A stretch of 21,038 nt of DNA from an uncultured Collinsella sp. Its GTDB lineage: Bacteria > Actinomycetota > Coriobacteriia > Coriobacteriales > Coriobacteriaceae. The stretch spans positions 1 to 21,038 of the forward strand of contig CABUWA010000016.1 of assembly GCA_902495085.1 (NCBI GenBank). The letters are read 5' to 3'. Shown here in pieces: positions 1-7,505 of the stretch. The notes under the pieces are model-generated. The model was not told the DNA's origin and did no database searches. It was given only the letters and a program-made list of their open reading frames with translations. Within the stretch, counting starts at the first letter, position 1; every line of letters starts with the position of its first letter. The translations under genes were made by a program, and so were the position numbers.

Positions 1-306
1 ACCGAGGTCGAGGTCTCCACGGGTACCGCGACCGTCCTGGACACCTTCAAGGTGCCCAAAGTCGGTATCGCCGCCGGTGTCCGCGTCGAAGAGGGCGAGA
101 TCGCCGCGACCGATTCCGTGCGTCTGGTGCGCGACGGCATCGTGGTCTTTAACGGCAAGATCGCCTCGATGCGCCACTACAAGGACGAGGCCAAGAGCCT
201 CAAGAGCGGTTCCGAGGGCGGCATTGGCCTGGAGAACTTCCAGGACATCAAGCCCGGCGACCAGATCGAGGGCTACCGCATCGACCAGGTTGCCCGTACC
301 GAGTAG
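1..306 (+). CDS. infB: Translation initiation factor IF-2, C-terminal end (partial)
   Basis: The frame is open from the first base and gives the last 101 residues before a TAG. It matches the C-terminal fMet-tRNA-binding domain of IF-2: an F-K-V-P-K-V-G segment, then a V-x-x-G-x-I turn, R-L-V-R-D-G near residue 43, S-M-R-H-Y-K-D near 58, and G-x-E-G-G-I-G-L-E-N-F with a following D-I-K-P-G-D near 72-87. IF-2 is the GTPase that positions initiator tRNA on the 30S subunit; its G domain lies upstream of this window. Two positions often occupied by Cys in the family (the A-G-C-Y-V and E-C-G motifs) read Val27 and Gly73 here, while Glu72 is kept. rbfA follows after 11 bp, the classical infB-rbfA order. 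The identification is secure; the gene is incomplete only because of the window edge. Confidence 0.96.
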   Translation, partial: TEVEVSTGTATVLDTFKVPKVGIAAGVRVEEGEIAATDSVRLVRDGIVVFNGKIASMRHYKDEAKSLKSGSEGGIGLENFQDIKPGDQIEGYRIDQVARTE

Positions 307-317
307 GGGGTAGCGTT

Positions 318-728
318 ATGAAGCAAACGCAGGCAACCCGCCGTCTGGGCGAGCAGCTTCGCGAGAAGCTCGGTTATATCCTGCTCTTTGAGGTTTCCGA
401 TCCGCGTCTCGACCTGGTCACTCTGACCGCGGTCGAGGTCGCGGTGGACCGTTCGTTCGCGCGCGTGTACGTGTCGTGCGATGCGAACCGCTACGACGAG
501 GTCATGGAGGCGCTCGCCAGCGCTAAGGGCCGCATTCGTAGCCTGTTGGCCCGCTCGCTCGATTGGCGCGTCACGCCCGAGCTCGATTTTCGCATCGATC
601 GCTCGACCGATGAGGCCGAGCGCATCACGCGTGCGCTGGAAAACGTTCCCGCCACGCTTGCGATCGAAAAGGACGAGGACGGCTATCCCATAGCGGATGC
701 CGCCCAGGAGGCAGCTTTAGATGAGTAA
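318..728 (+). CDS. rbfA: 30S ribosome-binding factor A
   Basis: This 136-aa protein has the RbfA KH-like fold pattern: an N-terminal R-R-L-G-E-Q-L-R-E-K-L helix, the hallmark D-P-R-L near residue 28, T-L-T-A-V-E-V and A-R-V-Y-V-S strands, and an A-x-x-R-I-R-S-L-L-A helix followed by T-P-E-L-D-F. RbfA binds the 30S subunit near the 5' end of 16S rRNA and helps final 16S maturation, notably in cold shock. The tail past residue 115 is acidic and probably disordered. The ATG at 318 lies 11 bp after infB behind a G-rich stretch (306-310). The stop overlaps the next gene by 8 bp, so the two are very likely translationally coupled. Length is normal for the family. Confidence 0.96.
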   Translation: MKQTQATRRLGEQLREKLGYILLFEVSDPRLDLVTLTAVEVAVDRSFARVYVSCDANRYDEVMEALASAKGRIRSLLARSLDWRVTPELDFRIDRSTDEAERITRALENVPATLAIEKDEDGYPIADAAQEAALDE

Positions 729-1764
729 TTCCGCCGACCTCGCATCGTGCGAGTCTGCAGATATTCAGCGACGCATCCTCGAGCTCATCGAGGGTGCGTC
801 CTCCATTGCGATTTCGGGACATACGTCTCCCGATGGTGACGCCCTGGGCTCCGTGCTGGGTCTGGGCCTCTCGCTTATGAAGTTTTTCCCCAACAAGGAC
901 ATTGCCCTGCTGCTGGCAGACGATGACCCGGTTCCGCGTATTTACCGCTTTATGGAGGGCGCCGACCGTCTGGTGCCGGCATCTGCGTATACCGGCAATC
1001 CGGATCTGTTCATCTCGGTGGACGTGCCGGTCGTCGAGCGTCTGAACAACTCCGCCGAGGTGCTCCGCCGCTCGTCGCATGTGGTGTGCTTCGATCATCA
1101 TCCGGCGCGCGAGGAATTTGCCGAGCTGAGCCTGAGGTGCGTCGGCGCCGCAGCCTGCGCCATGATCATCGACCGCTTTTTGGACAATTGCGGCATTGTG
1201 GCTCGCGATGGTGTCGCGACCTGCCTGCTGTGCGGCCTAGTGACCGATACCGGTCGTTTTCAGTATCAAAACGCCGATGCTGCTGCGTTCCATGCCGCCT
1301 CGCGCCTGGTCGCGCACGGTGCCGATCCGGCGCGCGTTGCGCTCGAGGTCTACCAGAGCATGCGCGTAGAGTTCTTGCATCTTAAGTCCATCGTTATGGG
1401 CCGCATTAAGACCGTGGCGCACGGGCGCGTGGCGTATAGCTATGCCTACCAGAGCGACCTTGAGGCCTGCGGCGTCACCTCGGATGAATGTGACGGTCTG
1501 GTCGATGTGGTACGCTCGGTGATGGGTGTGGAGGTTTGCCTGTTCCTGAAGGGCATTGAGGGCGATACCAAGGTACGCGGTAACCTGCGCTCCAAGGGTG
1601 ACCTCGATGTGTCCGAGATCGCTGCCAACTTTGGCGGTGGCGGGCATCATGCCGCCGCCGGCTTTTCCAACAACGGAACGATTCGCGAGACGCTCGCCGT
1701 GGCACTTCCCATGCTGGCCGAGCTGGTGGGGGAGGATCCCGCTTCGGTGACCGTCGAGCTCTAA
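721..1764 (+). CDS. nrnA: DHH-family phosphoesterase, NrnA-type oligoribonuclease / pAp phosphatase
   Basis: This 347-aa protein carries the DHH/DHHA1 motifs: H34-T-S-P-D38-G-D40-A-L-G-S (motif I), an S-V-D segment near residue 98, F-D125-H126-H127-P (the DHH motif, metal ligands) and G-G-G-G-H309-H310-A-A-A-G in the C-terminal DHHA1 substrate-binding domain. NrnA enzymes degrade 2-5 nt RNA leftovers and in many bacteria dephosphorylate 3'-phosphoadenosine 5'-phosphate; they act in the cytosol with Mn2+. The position between rbfA and truB is the usual one for the Gram-positive NrnA branch. The start at 721 has a good AGGAGG at 706-711 with 9-nt spacing, and it overlaps rbfA by 8 bp. All metal-binding residues I know are present. 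Which of the two activities dominates cannot be told from sequence. Confidence 0.9.
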   Translation: MSNSADLASCESADIQRRILELIEGASSIAISGHTSPDGDALGSVLGLGLSLMKFFPNKDIALLLADDDPVPRIYRFMEGADRLVPASAYTGNPDLFISVDVPVVERLNNSAEVLRRSSHVVCFDHHPAREEFAELSLRCVGAAACAMIIDRFLDNCGIVARDGVATCLLCGLVTDTGRFQYQNADAAAFHAASRLVAHGADPARVALEVYQSMRVEFLHLKSIVMGRIKTVAHGRVAYSYAYQSDLEACGVTSDECDGLVDVVRSVMGVEVCLFLKGIEGDTKVRGNLRSKGDLDVSEIAANFGGGGHHAAAGFSNNGTIRETLAVALPMLAELVGEDPASVTVEL

Positions 1765-1779
1765 CATTTTGGATGGTAC

Positions 1780-2712
1780 ATGGCTCGTCGTACGCCTTCT
1801 CAATTGAATATGCTGCTCGCCGTCGATAAGCCGGTGGGCTGCACGTCCCACGACGTGGTATCGCAGTGCCGACGCGCCCTCCATGAGCGACGCATCGGCC
1901 ATGCCGGTACGCTCGACCCCATGGCCTCGGGTGTCATGGTGGTGGGCGTGGGCCAGGCGACCCGTCTGCTGGGCATGTTGACCCTCGATACCAAAAGCTA
2001 TGTCGCCGACATTTCGTTTGGCGTCGAGACCAATACCGATGACGCGGAGGGCGAGGCCGTTCGCACGGTGTCCGTTGCCCCCGAGCTGCACGATCTCGCT
2101 TACGCCCGTGAGCAGCTGGCCGCTATGCTTGGCCCGCAGATGCAGGTGCCGCCAGCGTTTTCGGCCATCTCGGTCAATGGCGTTCGCGCCTATAAGAGTG
2201 CTCGCGAGGGCAATGCGGTTGAGTTGCCCCCGCGCCCCGTCGAGGTCTATGCCGCCGACCTGATCGCCGTGAGCGGCGAGGGCGATACGTGCGTCTGGAC
2301 CGTGGCGTTTTCGGTAAGCAAAGGCACCTACATTCGCGCGCTCGCTCGCGATCTGGGTCGTGCCTGCGATAGCGCTGCACATATTTCCGCGCTGCGCCGT
2401 ACGGCCTCCGGCGTGGTTTCCATTGGCGCCTGTCATGCGGTAGAGGAGCTCTCTGCCGAGACCGCTGCCGGTTTCGCTCTGGATCCCATCGCCGCCCTAG
2501 GTGCCACGCGTGTCGATTTGCCGGGTAATCTTGCAGACGACCTGCTTTGTGGCCGCCGCATTCCCGTTGAACGCGCGCTTGCGGATTTCGATACGGCGAA
2601 GCCGCCGTTCGCACTCGTGCTCGATGGTGGATTGAAGGCGCTTGCTCGTATCGAGGGCGGCCGCTTTGTGATGGAGCACGTCTTTCCGCAGGCGATCGGC
2701 GGTGTTCGATGA
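1780..2712 (+). CDS. truB: tRNA pseudouridine(55) synthase TruB
   Basis: TruB converts U55 in the T-loop of most tRNAs to pseudouridine. The 310-aa product begins with L-L-A-V-D-K-P-x-G-x-T-S-H-D (residues 12-25) and has G-H-A-G-T-L-D46-P-M-A-S-G with the catalytic Asp46, then K-S-Y-V-A and T-N-T-D-D-A-E-G, P-P-A-F-S-A, and S-K-G-T-Y-I-R-A-L-A-R-D-L-G. These are all hallmark family blocks, and the remaining C-terminal part is a divergent PUA-like extension. The start ATG at 1780 lies 15 bp after nrnA with only a weak GGA upstream. The stop overlaps ribF by four bases (ATGA), which suggests coupling. truB next to ribF is a very common bacterial pair. Confidence 0.97.
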   Translation: MARRTPSQLNMLLAVDKPVGCTSHDVVSQCRRALHERRIGHAGTLDPMASGVMVVGVGQATRLLGMLTLDTKSYVADISFGVETNTDDAEGEAVRTVSVAPELHDLAYAREQLAAMLGPQMQVPPAFSAISVNGVRAYKSAREGNAVELPPRPVEVYAADLIAVSGEGDTCVWTVAFSVSKGTYIRALARDLGRACDSAAHISALRRTASGVVSIGACHAVEELSAETAAGFALDPIAALGATRVDLPGNLADDLLCGRRIPVERALADFDTAKPPFALVLDGGLKALARIEGGRFVMEHVFPQAIGGVR

Positions 2713-3716
2713 TGCTGGCACCCCACGAGCTCGCGCGTATTTTTTTCGCGGGCGAGTTGGATGAGGCCCGTATCGTTTCTGCCGATGCATTTGATGGCTG
2801 CGAGTTCTTGGGTGCCGCGTCGATCGCCATTGGCGTGTTCGATGGCGTACATCGTGGGCACCAAGAACTGATCGAAGCGGTTATTCGCGATGCGCATGAT
2901 CACGGCAGCAAAGCGGTCGTGATCACCTTCGATCCTGATCCGGACGTCGTGGTGAGTCCTTTGCCCGCTCAAAAATTGATGACGACGGCCGACCGCCTGC
3001 ATGCCCTGGCTCAAACTGGGGTCGATGCAGTGGTGGCCGTTCCCTTTACGCCCGCCGTGGCGGCACTCGACCATGTCGGGTTTCTGGCGCTGTTGTCGCG
3101 CGTTGTCGACATTCGCTCCATTCGTGTAGGCAGCGACTTTAGACTCGGCCGCGGCGGCGCTTCGGGCGTTGCCGAGATGCGCGCCTGGGGCACTGAGCGT
3201 GGGGTTGACGTTTACGGTCACGACCTGCTCTGCGTTAACGGGCAGACCATCTGCGCCACGCGCATCCGCCATGAGCTGGGTCAGGGTCATGTGGAGCTGG
3301 CTGCCGAGCTTCTCGGCCGTCCCTATATGCTGCGCGGCGTTGTGGCGGCTGGCCGCCACGAGGGCTCCGATATGGGCTTTCCCACGGCAAACATCCAGGT
3401 GCCCGACGGCATCCAAGTGCCTGCCGATGGCGTCTATGAGGGTCTGGTGCTGGTCGACGATACCGTATGGCCTGCTGCCGTCAACATGGGGCTGCCGCCG
3501 ACGTATGCCGACGATGCCGCCTCGGCGCATCTCGAGGCCAACTTGATCGGCTATGCGGGCGACCTGTATGGAGTCTCCGTGTCGCTGGCGTTTACGCGCT
3601 GGCTGCGTCCGTCTCGCGTGTTCGATTCCCTAGACGAGTTGATCGCGACTGTCGAGGGTAATATCGACGATATCCGTCATAACTTGGGTGAGCAGGGGGT
3701 GATCATCCGTGATTAG
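2709..3716 (+). CDS. ribF: Bifunctional riboflavin kinase / FAD synthetase
   Basis: The protein (335 aa) makes FMN from riboflavin and then FAD from FMN. The N-terminal nucleotidyltransferase domain shows G-V-F-D-G-V-H-R-G-H (residues about 42-51) and the T-F-D-P-D-P block near 76. The C-terminal kinase domain shows R-H-E-G-S-D-M-G-F-P-T-A-N-I, then D-G-V-Y-E, N-M-G-L-P-P-T and D-L-Y-G. Two motifs are slightly off the textbook form: the I-S-S-T-x-I-R block reads I-C-A-T-R-I-R, and the strand usually ending L-E-V-H-L-L-D reads L-E-A-N-L-I-G, although its Glu is kept. The ATG at 2709 is inside the truB stop; the next codon is also ATG, so the start could be one residue later. The gene overlaps dnaG by 8 bp. 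Confidence 0.95.
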   Translation: MMLAPHELARIFFAGELDEARIVSADAFDGCEFLGAASIAIGVFDGVHRGHQELIEAVIRDAHDHGSKAVVITFDPDPDVVVSPLPAQKLMTTADRLHALAQTGVDAVVAVPFTPAVAALDHVGFLALLSRVVDIRSIRVGSDFRLGRGGASGVAEMRAWGTERGVDVYGHDLLCVNGQTICATRIRHELGQGHVELAAELLGRPYMLRGVVAAGRHEGSDMGFPTANIQVPDGIQVPADGVYEGLVLVDDTVWPAAVNMGLPPTYADDAASAHLEANLIGYAGDLYGVSVSLAFTRWLRPSRVFDSLDELIATVEGNIDDIRHNLGEQGVIIRD

Positions 3717-5838
3717 CGATGAAGAAAAAGATCAGGTACGCGCGGCGTCGGACCTGGTTGCCATCGTGCAGGAAACGGTTGAGCTCAAGCCCCGCGGCCA
3801 TGAGTTTTGGGGATGCTGCCCGTTTCATGGCGAAAAGACCCCATCGTTTCACATTATCCCTGCTACGCAGGTGTGGCACTGCTTTGGTTGCGGCGAGGGC
3901 GGCGACGTCTTTACCTATATCATGAAGCGCGAGAACCTGAGTTTTCCCGAGTCGATCCGCTATTTGGCTGATCGTGCGGGCATTGAACTGCACGATACCG
4001 GTGCGCAGTGCGATCGCGGCACCAAGCGCGCTCGCATCTATGACCTGTGCGCCGAGACGGCCCAGTTCTACCACACCATGCTTATGCGCGGTAAGGACAG
4101 CCGTCCGCGCGAGTACTTTGCCAGTCGTGGCATGGGCGGAGATGTCTGTCGCCGCTACTGCCTGGGCTTTGCGCCGGGTCGCAACGCGCTGGTGTCGCAT
4201 CTGTCGCAGGCGGGCTTTACCCCGCAGGAGATGATCGATGCCAACGTGGCCGTGAGCCGTGGGCGCGGGCAGCTCGCGGACCGTTTTTACGACCGCGTGA
4301 TGTTTCCCATCTTTGATGAGCAGGGTCACAATATCGCTTTTGGCGGGCGCATCATGGGCGATGGTCAGCCTAAGTACCTCAACACCGCCGAGACGAGCGT
4401 ATTTCATAAAAAGCGAAACCTCTATGGCTTTAACTGGGCCAAGGAGTTTATCGTCGCGCAGGATACCGCCATCGTGGTTGAGGGCTATACCGACTGCATC
4501 GCCTGCTGGGAGGCAGGGATCAAAAACGTCGTCGCCACGCTGGGCACGGCGCTGACGGAACATCACGTTAAGACACTCACCCGTTTTGCCAAGCGCATTG
4601 TATATATGTTCGATGGCGACGCTGCCGGTCAAAAGGCTGCCCGTCGCGCGATTCAGTTTATCGAGCAGGATTCGATGGACCTTCGTTGCGTGGTGCTTCC
4701 CGACGGCAACGACCCCATGGAGTTCATCACGGCGCATGGCGGCCAGGAACTTCAGGCGCGCATTGACGCGGCCGAGCCCCTCATGGACTTTGTGTACCGT
4801 TCGCTGCAGGAGTCGAGCGACATTACCACGCCGGGCGGTCGCGCCAAAGCGCTCGAGGACGCGTTGACGCTCATCTACCCGCTGCGTGACAGCTATATGA
4901 TCGACACGTACTTTATCCAGATTGCCGATCTGCTGGGTTTGGACCTGGAGACAGTGCGCGCGAGCTCGGGCCGTGTGTTTCGCGATGTCGCCAAGCGTGA
5001 GGATGCGGAGCGCCGCCGTGAGCAGAGCTACGAGCGTCAACGCGCGCAAGCTGAGCGCGCGGGCAGCTCGCAGGGACGAAGCTCGGGCGGCAGCACGGCT
5101 GGTGCGCGCAGTGCCGGTCGCGGTGCCTGGGCCGCGGGTGCGACGCCGCCGGTGTCCGCACCGGTCGAGGAGGACCCGTTCGACTACGTTCCGCTTGATG
5201 CCTATGGGGCCGCGCCGGTGGAGGTCGACGAGGATCTGCCGCCAATCGATGTGCCAGCGGGGATGGAAAGCGCTGCGCCCGTTGCCGATAGCTCAAGCGT
5301 GGCGGCAGCTCCGTCGATGCCGATCGTTTTGACCGATCTGGAGCGGAAATCCCTGGCGGGAGAGCGCGAGCTGCTGACGATGCTCACGAGCTACCCCGAT
5401 CTGTTCCGCACGTATGCCGATCGCATTTGCTCTATCGAGTGGGTCGACCCGCGTCACGAGTCCATTGCGTGGGCCGTGCTGGCAACGCCGCCGGGAACCG
5501 ATCCTGCGGCATGCATGGATGCGGCACGCGCGGTGTGTCCCGAGGCGGCATCGCTTGTCAGCGCCGGGCGCATCTCGGCAACGAGTAAGCACCCGACCGA
5601 GACGAACATCGTCTTTATGCTCGATACGCTCGAGCTCTACACCATCAAACGTCGCATGCGAGCCGCGCAGGCCAAGTTGCGTCAGGACCGTTCACTCGAC
5701 GATGAGGCCCGTCGCGTGCTGACTGTGCAGGCGGTGCAAGATTCACAGCGCCAGCGCGAGCTTCAAAAGTCGATCGGTGGCGTGGCCGACCCGTTCCGTT
5801 TGATCGGTTTGGAAACCGCAGGTGCCGATCAGGCCTAG
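3709..5838 (+). CDS. dnaG: DNA primase DnaG
   Basis: This is the replicative primase that makes RNA primers for DnaB-led forks. The N-terminal zinc finger has ligands C37, H40, C58 and C61 (C-P-F-H-G-E-K-T-P-S-F ... H-C-F-G-C-G). The catalytic core contains F-G-G-R, P-K-Y-L-N-T-A-E-T, the Toprim E258-G-Y-T-D262 and D302-G-D304-A-A-G metal sites. Residues about 430-540 form a low-complexity linker, first rich in Arg/Glu/Gln, then Ser/Gly/Ala, then acidic and Pro-rich. The last 165 residues form the helicase-binding domain. At 709 aa it is longer than E. coli DnaG (581 aa), mostly through that linker. The start is GTG at 3709, 8 bp inside ribF, behind GGGGG at 3695-3699; the ATG at 3719 is out of frame. 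rpoD follows, but rpsU is not part of this cluster. Confidence 0.96.
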   Translation: MISDEEKDQVRAASDLVAIVQETVELKPRGHEFWGCCPFHGEKTPSFHIIPATQVWHCFGCGEGGDVFTYIMKRENLSFPESIRYLADRAGIELHDTGAQCDRGTKRARIYDLCAETAQFYHTMLMRGKDSRPREYFASRGMGGDVCRRYCLGFAPGRNALVSHLSQAGFTPQEMIDANVAVSRGRGQLADRFYDRVMFPIFDEQGHNIAFGGRIMGDGQPKYLNTAETSVFHKKRNLYGFNWAKEFIVAQDTAIVVEGYTDCIACWEAGIKNVVATLGTALTEHHVKTLTRFAKRIVYMFDGDAAGQKAARRAIQFIEQDSMDLRCVVLPDGNDPMEFITAHGGQELQARIDAAEPLMDFVYRSLQESSDITTPGGRAKALEDALTLIYPLRDSYMIDTYFIQIADLLGLDLETVRASSGRVFRDVAKREDAERRREQSYERQRAQAERAGSSQGRSSGGSTAGARSAGRGAWAAGATPPVSAPVEEDPFDYVPLDAYGAAPVEVDEDLPPIDVPAGMESAAPVADSSSVAAAPSMPIVLTDLERKSLAGERELLTMLTSYPDLFRTYADRICSIEWVDPRHESIAWAVLATPPGTDPAACMDAARAVCPEAASLVSAGRISATSKHPTETNIVFMLDTLELYTIKRRMRAAQAKLRQDRSLDDEARRVLTVQAVQDSQRQRELQKSIGGVADPFRLIGLETAGADQA

Positions 5839-5884
5839 ATGTTGTGGTCAACCAGCGTATTCTCGCCTATATCCTGTCTTTATT

Positions 5885-5933
5885 TTGGGTATAGACGTCC
5901 ATGTGTGTGCTAAAGTATTGAGTCCTGTGGACT
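5885..5933 (+). promoter_or_regulatory. Putative rpoD promoter with an extended -10 element
   Basis: The 110 bp between dnaG and rpoD hold no ORF. The best promoter-like match is TGTGC followed by TAAAGT (5911-5916), an extended -10 of the TRTG type. No convincing -35 sits at 17 bp; TTGGGT at 5885-5890 is 20 bp away. Two small inverted repeats are visible: CTATATCC (5867-5874) against GGGTATAG (5887-5894), and AGTCC-TGT-GGACT at 5921-5933 just before the ribosome binding site. This is a sequence-only call, and rpoD could also be read from upstream. Confidence 0.35.
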
Positions 5934-5948
5934 ACGAAGGGAGAATCT

Positions 5949-7292
5949 GTGCCAAAAAAGACTGAGAGCACGGGTACTGGGCTGGAATCCTACGTTGCAA
6001 AGCTCATGGGCAACGGCTCAAACAGGACTTCGGTAACCGAGGACGAGATTCAGGTCGCCCTGAAGGATATCGATGTCTCTGATGAGCAGCTCAACGCGGT
6101 GTATTCCGCGCTGCGCAACAGCGGCATCCAGATTATCTCCGCGAGCGGAAACGACGACGCCCCGATGGGCGTCGACGATGACGATAACGATACCGACGAT
6201 TTCGATGACGATGACGAGCACGATTCCGGCTCGCTTGACGATCACGAGCTTAAGATGGCCCGCCAGGCCGACGCCGAGATGGGCTCTTCCAAGAGCAAGA
6301 AGAAGCGCACCGTGCGCACGTCTCGTTCGCGCTCGCGCGTGCGCGGAATCGATGCTTCCACGGTGATGCTGACCGGCGACCCGGTTCGTATGTACCTCAA
6401 GGAGATCGGTAAGGTCGACCTGCTGACCGCATCTGAAGAGGTCGACCTGGCCATGAAGATCGAGGCCGGTCTCGAGGCTACCGAGAAGCTCGAGGCTGCC
6501 GATGCGGGCGAGATCGAGCTCACCCGCGCCGAGATGCGTCGTCTTACGCGTATCGAGAACGTTGGTCTTGAGGCCAAGCAGGCGCTCATCAGCGCAAACC
6601 TTCGTCTGGTCGTCTCCATCGCCAAACGCTATGTCGGTCGTGGCATGCTGTTCCTGGATCTGATCCAGGAGGGCAACCTCGGTCTGATCCGCGCCGTCGA
6701 GAAGTTCGACTACCAGAAGGGCTTCAAGTTCTCCACGTACGCCACGTGGTGGATCCGTCAGGCCATTACGCGCGCTATTGCCGACCAGGCCCGTACCATC
6801 CGTATTCCCGTGCACATGGTCGAGACCATCAACAAGCTCGTTCGCGTGCAGCGCCAGCTCCTCCAGGACCTGGGTCGCGACCCGACCCCCGAGGAGATCG
6901 GTGCCGAGATGGACATGAGCGCCGACCGTGTCCGCGAGATCCAGAAGATTTCGCAGGAGCCCGTGTCGCTCGAGACCCCGATTGGCGAGGAAGAGGATTC
7001 CCAGCTGGGCGACTTCATTGAGGACTCCCAGGCTATCGTTCCGCCCGATGCCGCCAGCTTCTCCATGCTGCAGGAGCAGCTCACCCAGGTGCTCGATTCG
7101 CTTGCCGATCGCGAGCGCAAGGTTATCGAGCTGCGCTTTGGCCTTGTCGACGGACATCCCCGCACGCTCGAGGAAGTCGGTCGCGAGTTTGGCGTCACGC
7201 GCGAGCGTATCCGCCAGATCGAGTCCAAGACCCTGGCCAAGCTCCGTCACCCCAGTCGCTCCAGCAAGCTCAAAGATTACATTGAGTCTTAA
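5949..7292 (+). CDS. rpoD: Primary RNA polymerase sigma factor (sigma-70 / RpoD)
   Basis: This 447-aa protein is a group 1 sigma factor. Residues 15-65 resemble region 1.1. Residues 69-100 are a strongly acidic tract (runs of Asp), followed at 113-133 by a basic Lys/Arg/Ser stretch. Region 1.2 (D-P-V-R-M-Y-L-K-E-I-G) begins near 144. Region 2 contains A-N-L-R-L-V-V-S-I-A-K-R-Y, then F-L-D-L-I-Q-E-G-N-L-G-L, Y-A-T-W-W-I-R-Q-A-I-T-R-A-I and T-I-R-I-P-V-H-M. Region 4 ends with G-V-T-R-E-R-I-R-Q-I-E and H-P-S-R-S-S-K-L. The start GTG at 5949 has AAGGGAG at 5937-5943, 5 nt away. A strong terminator follows the stop, so the gene can end its own transcript. Codon choice looks highly biased, as expected for an abundant protein. 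Confidence 0.97.
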   Translation: MPKKTESTGTGLESYVAKLMGNGSNRTSVTEDEIQVALKDIDVSDEQLNAVYSALRNSGIQIISASGNDDAPMGVDDDDNDTDDFDDDDEHDSGSLDDHELKMARQADAEMGSSKSKKKRTVRTSRSRSRVRGIDASTVMLTGDPVRMYLKEIGKVDLLTASEEVDLAMKIEAGLEATEKLEAADAGEIELTRAEMRRLTRIENVGLEAKQALISANLRLVVSIAKRYVGRGMLFLDLIQEGNLGLIRAVEKFDYQKGFKFSTYATWWIRQAITRAIADQARTIRIPVHMVETINKLVRVQRQLLQDLGRDPTPEEIGAEMDMSADRVREIQKISQEPVSLETPIGEEEDSQLGDFIEDSQAIVPPDAASFSMLQEQLTQVLDSLADRERKVIELRFGLVDGHPRTLEEVGREFGVTRERIRQIESKTLAKLRHPSRSSKLKDYIES

Positions 7293-7304
7293 CCTCGCAA
7301 GCAA

Positions 7305-7341
7305 GAAGCGCCCTCAAGCACATCCGCTTGGGGGCGCTTTC
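7305..7341 (+). terminator. Rho-independent terminator of rpoD
   Basis: AAGCGCCC-T-CAAGC (7306-7319) pairs with GCTTG-G-GGGCGCTT (7326-7339) through a six-base loop, ACATCC. This gives 14 pairs with one T-G wobble, followed by a short T run. It begins 13 bp after the rpoD stop. The symmetric A and T ends may let it work in both directions, but no gene converges on it here. Confidence 0.88.
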
Positions 7342-7344
7342 ATG

Positions 7345-7421
7345 TAGTCATTGGGGACGTTCTTGAATGACTGGTCGTTTAAGAACGTCCCCAATGACTA
7401 TAAGAACGTCCCCAACGTCTA
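7345..7421 (+). repeat. 56-nt palindromic hairpin element plus an extra half copy (REP-like)
   Basis: A perfect 20-bp inverted repeat joins 7345-7364 (TAGTCATTGG then GGACGTTCTT) to 7381-7400. The 16-nt interior pairs further: G7365 with T7380 (wobble), and AATGA (7366-7370) with TCGTT (7375-7379, one wobble). The whole element therefore folds into about 26 pairs closed by a CTGG tetraloop. Immediately after it, 7402-7421 is a direct repeat of the right arm, identical at 18 of 20 positions. It lies between the rpoD terminator and the tRNA promoter and contains no ORF. Its form is that of a REP/MITE-like dispersed repeat; copies elsewhere in the genome cannot be checked here. Confidence 0.85.
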
Positions 7422-7427
7422 GGTCGG

Positions 7428-7475
7428 AAAATTTCTTAAAAAAGTTCTTGCCCTGAGCTGATTCGTCCGTATAAT
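7428..7475 (+). promoter_or_regulatory. Promoter of the tRNA-Asn pair, with A/T-rich upstream region
   Basis: TTGCCC (7448-7453) and TATAAT (7470-7475) are separated by 16 bp, the best sigma-70 match in the window. An A/T-rich segment at 7428-7445 directly upstream of the -35 resembles an UP element. The first tRNA begins 31 nt after the -10 box, so transcription would start around 7481-7483 with a leader of roughly 25 nt. A consensus-like promoter fits a stable RNA operon. Confidence 0.72.
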
Positions 7476-7505
7476 AAACTTCGTTGCTTGAGAGCACGCA
7501 CCTAT

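Noticed and set aside
6018..7304. A 428-codon minus-strand frame opposite rpoD, and a 733-codon one (16680-18881) opposite smc.
   Set aside because: Same cause: both mirror biased coding sequence, with no ribosome site or known domain.
7345..7421. CRISPR array from three similar 20-bp units.
   Set aside because: Two units form one inverted repeat and the third adjoins directly; there are no regular unique spacers and no cas genes.
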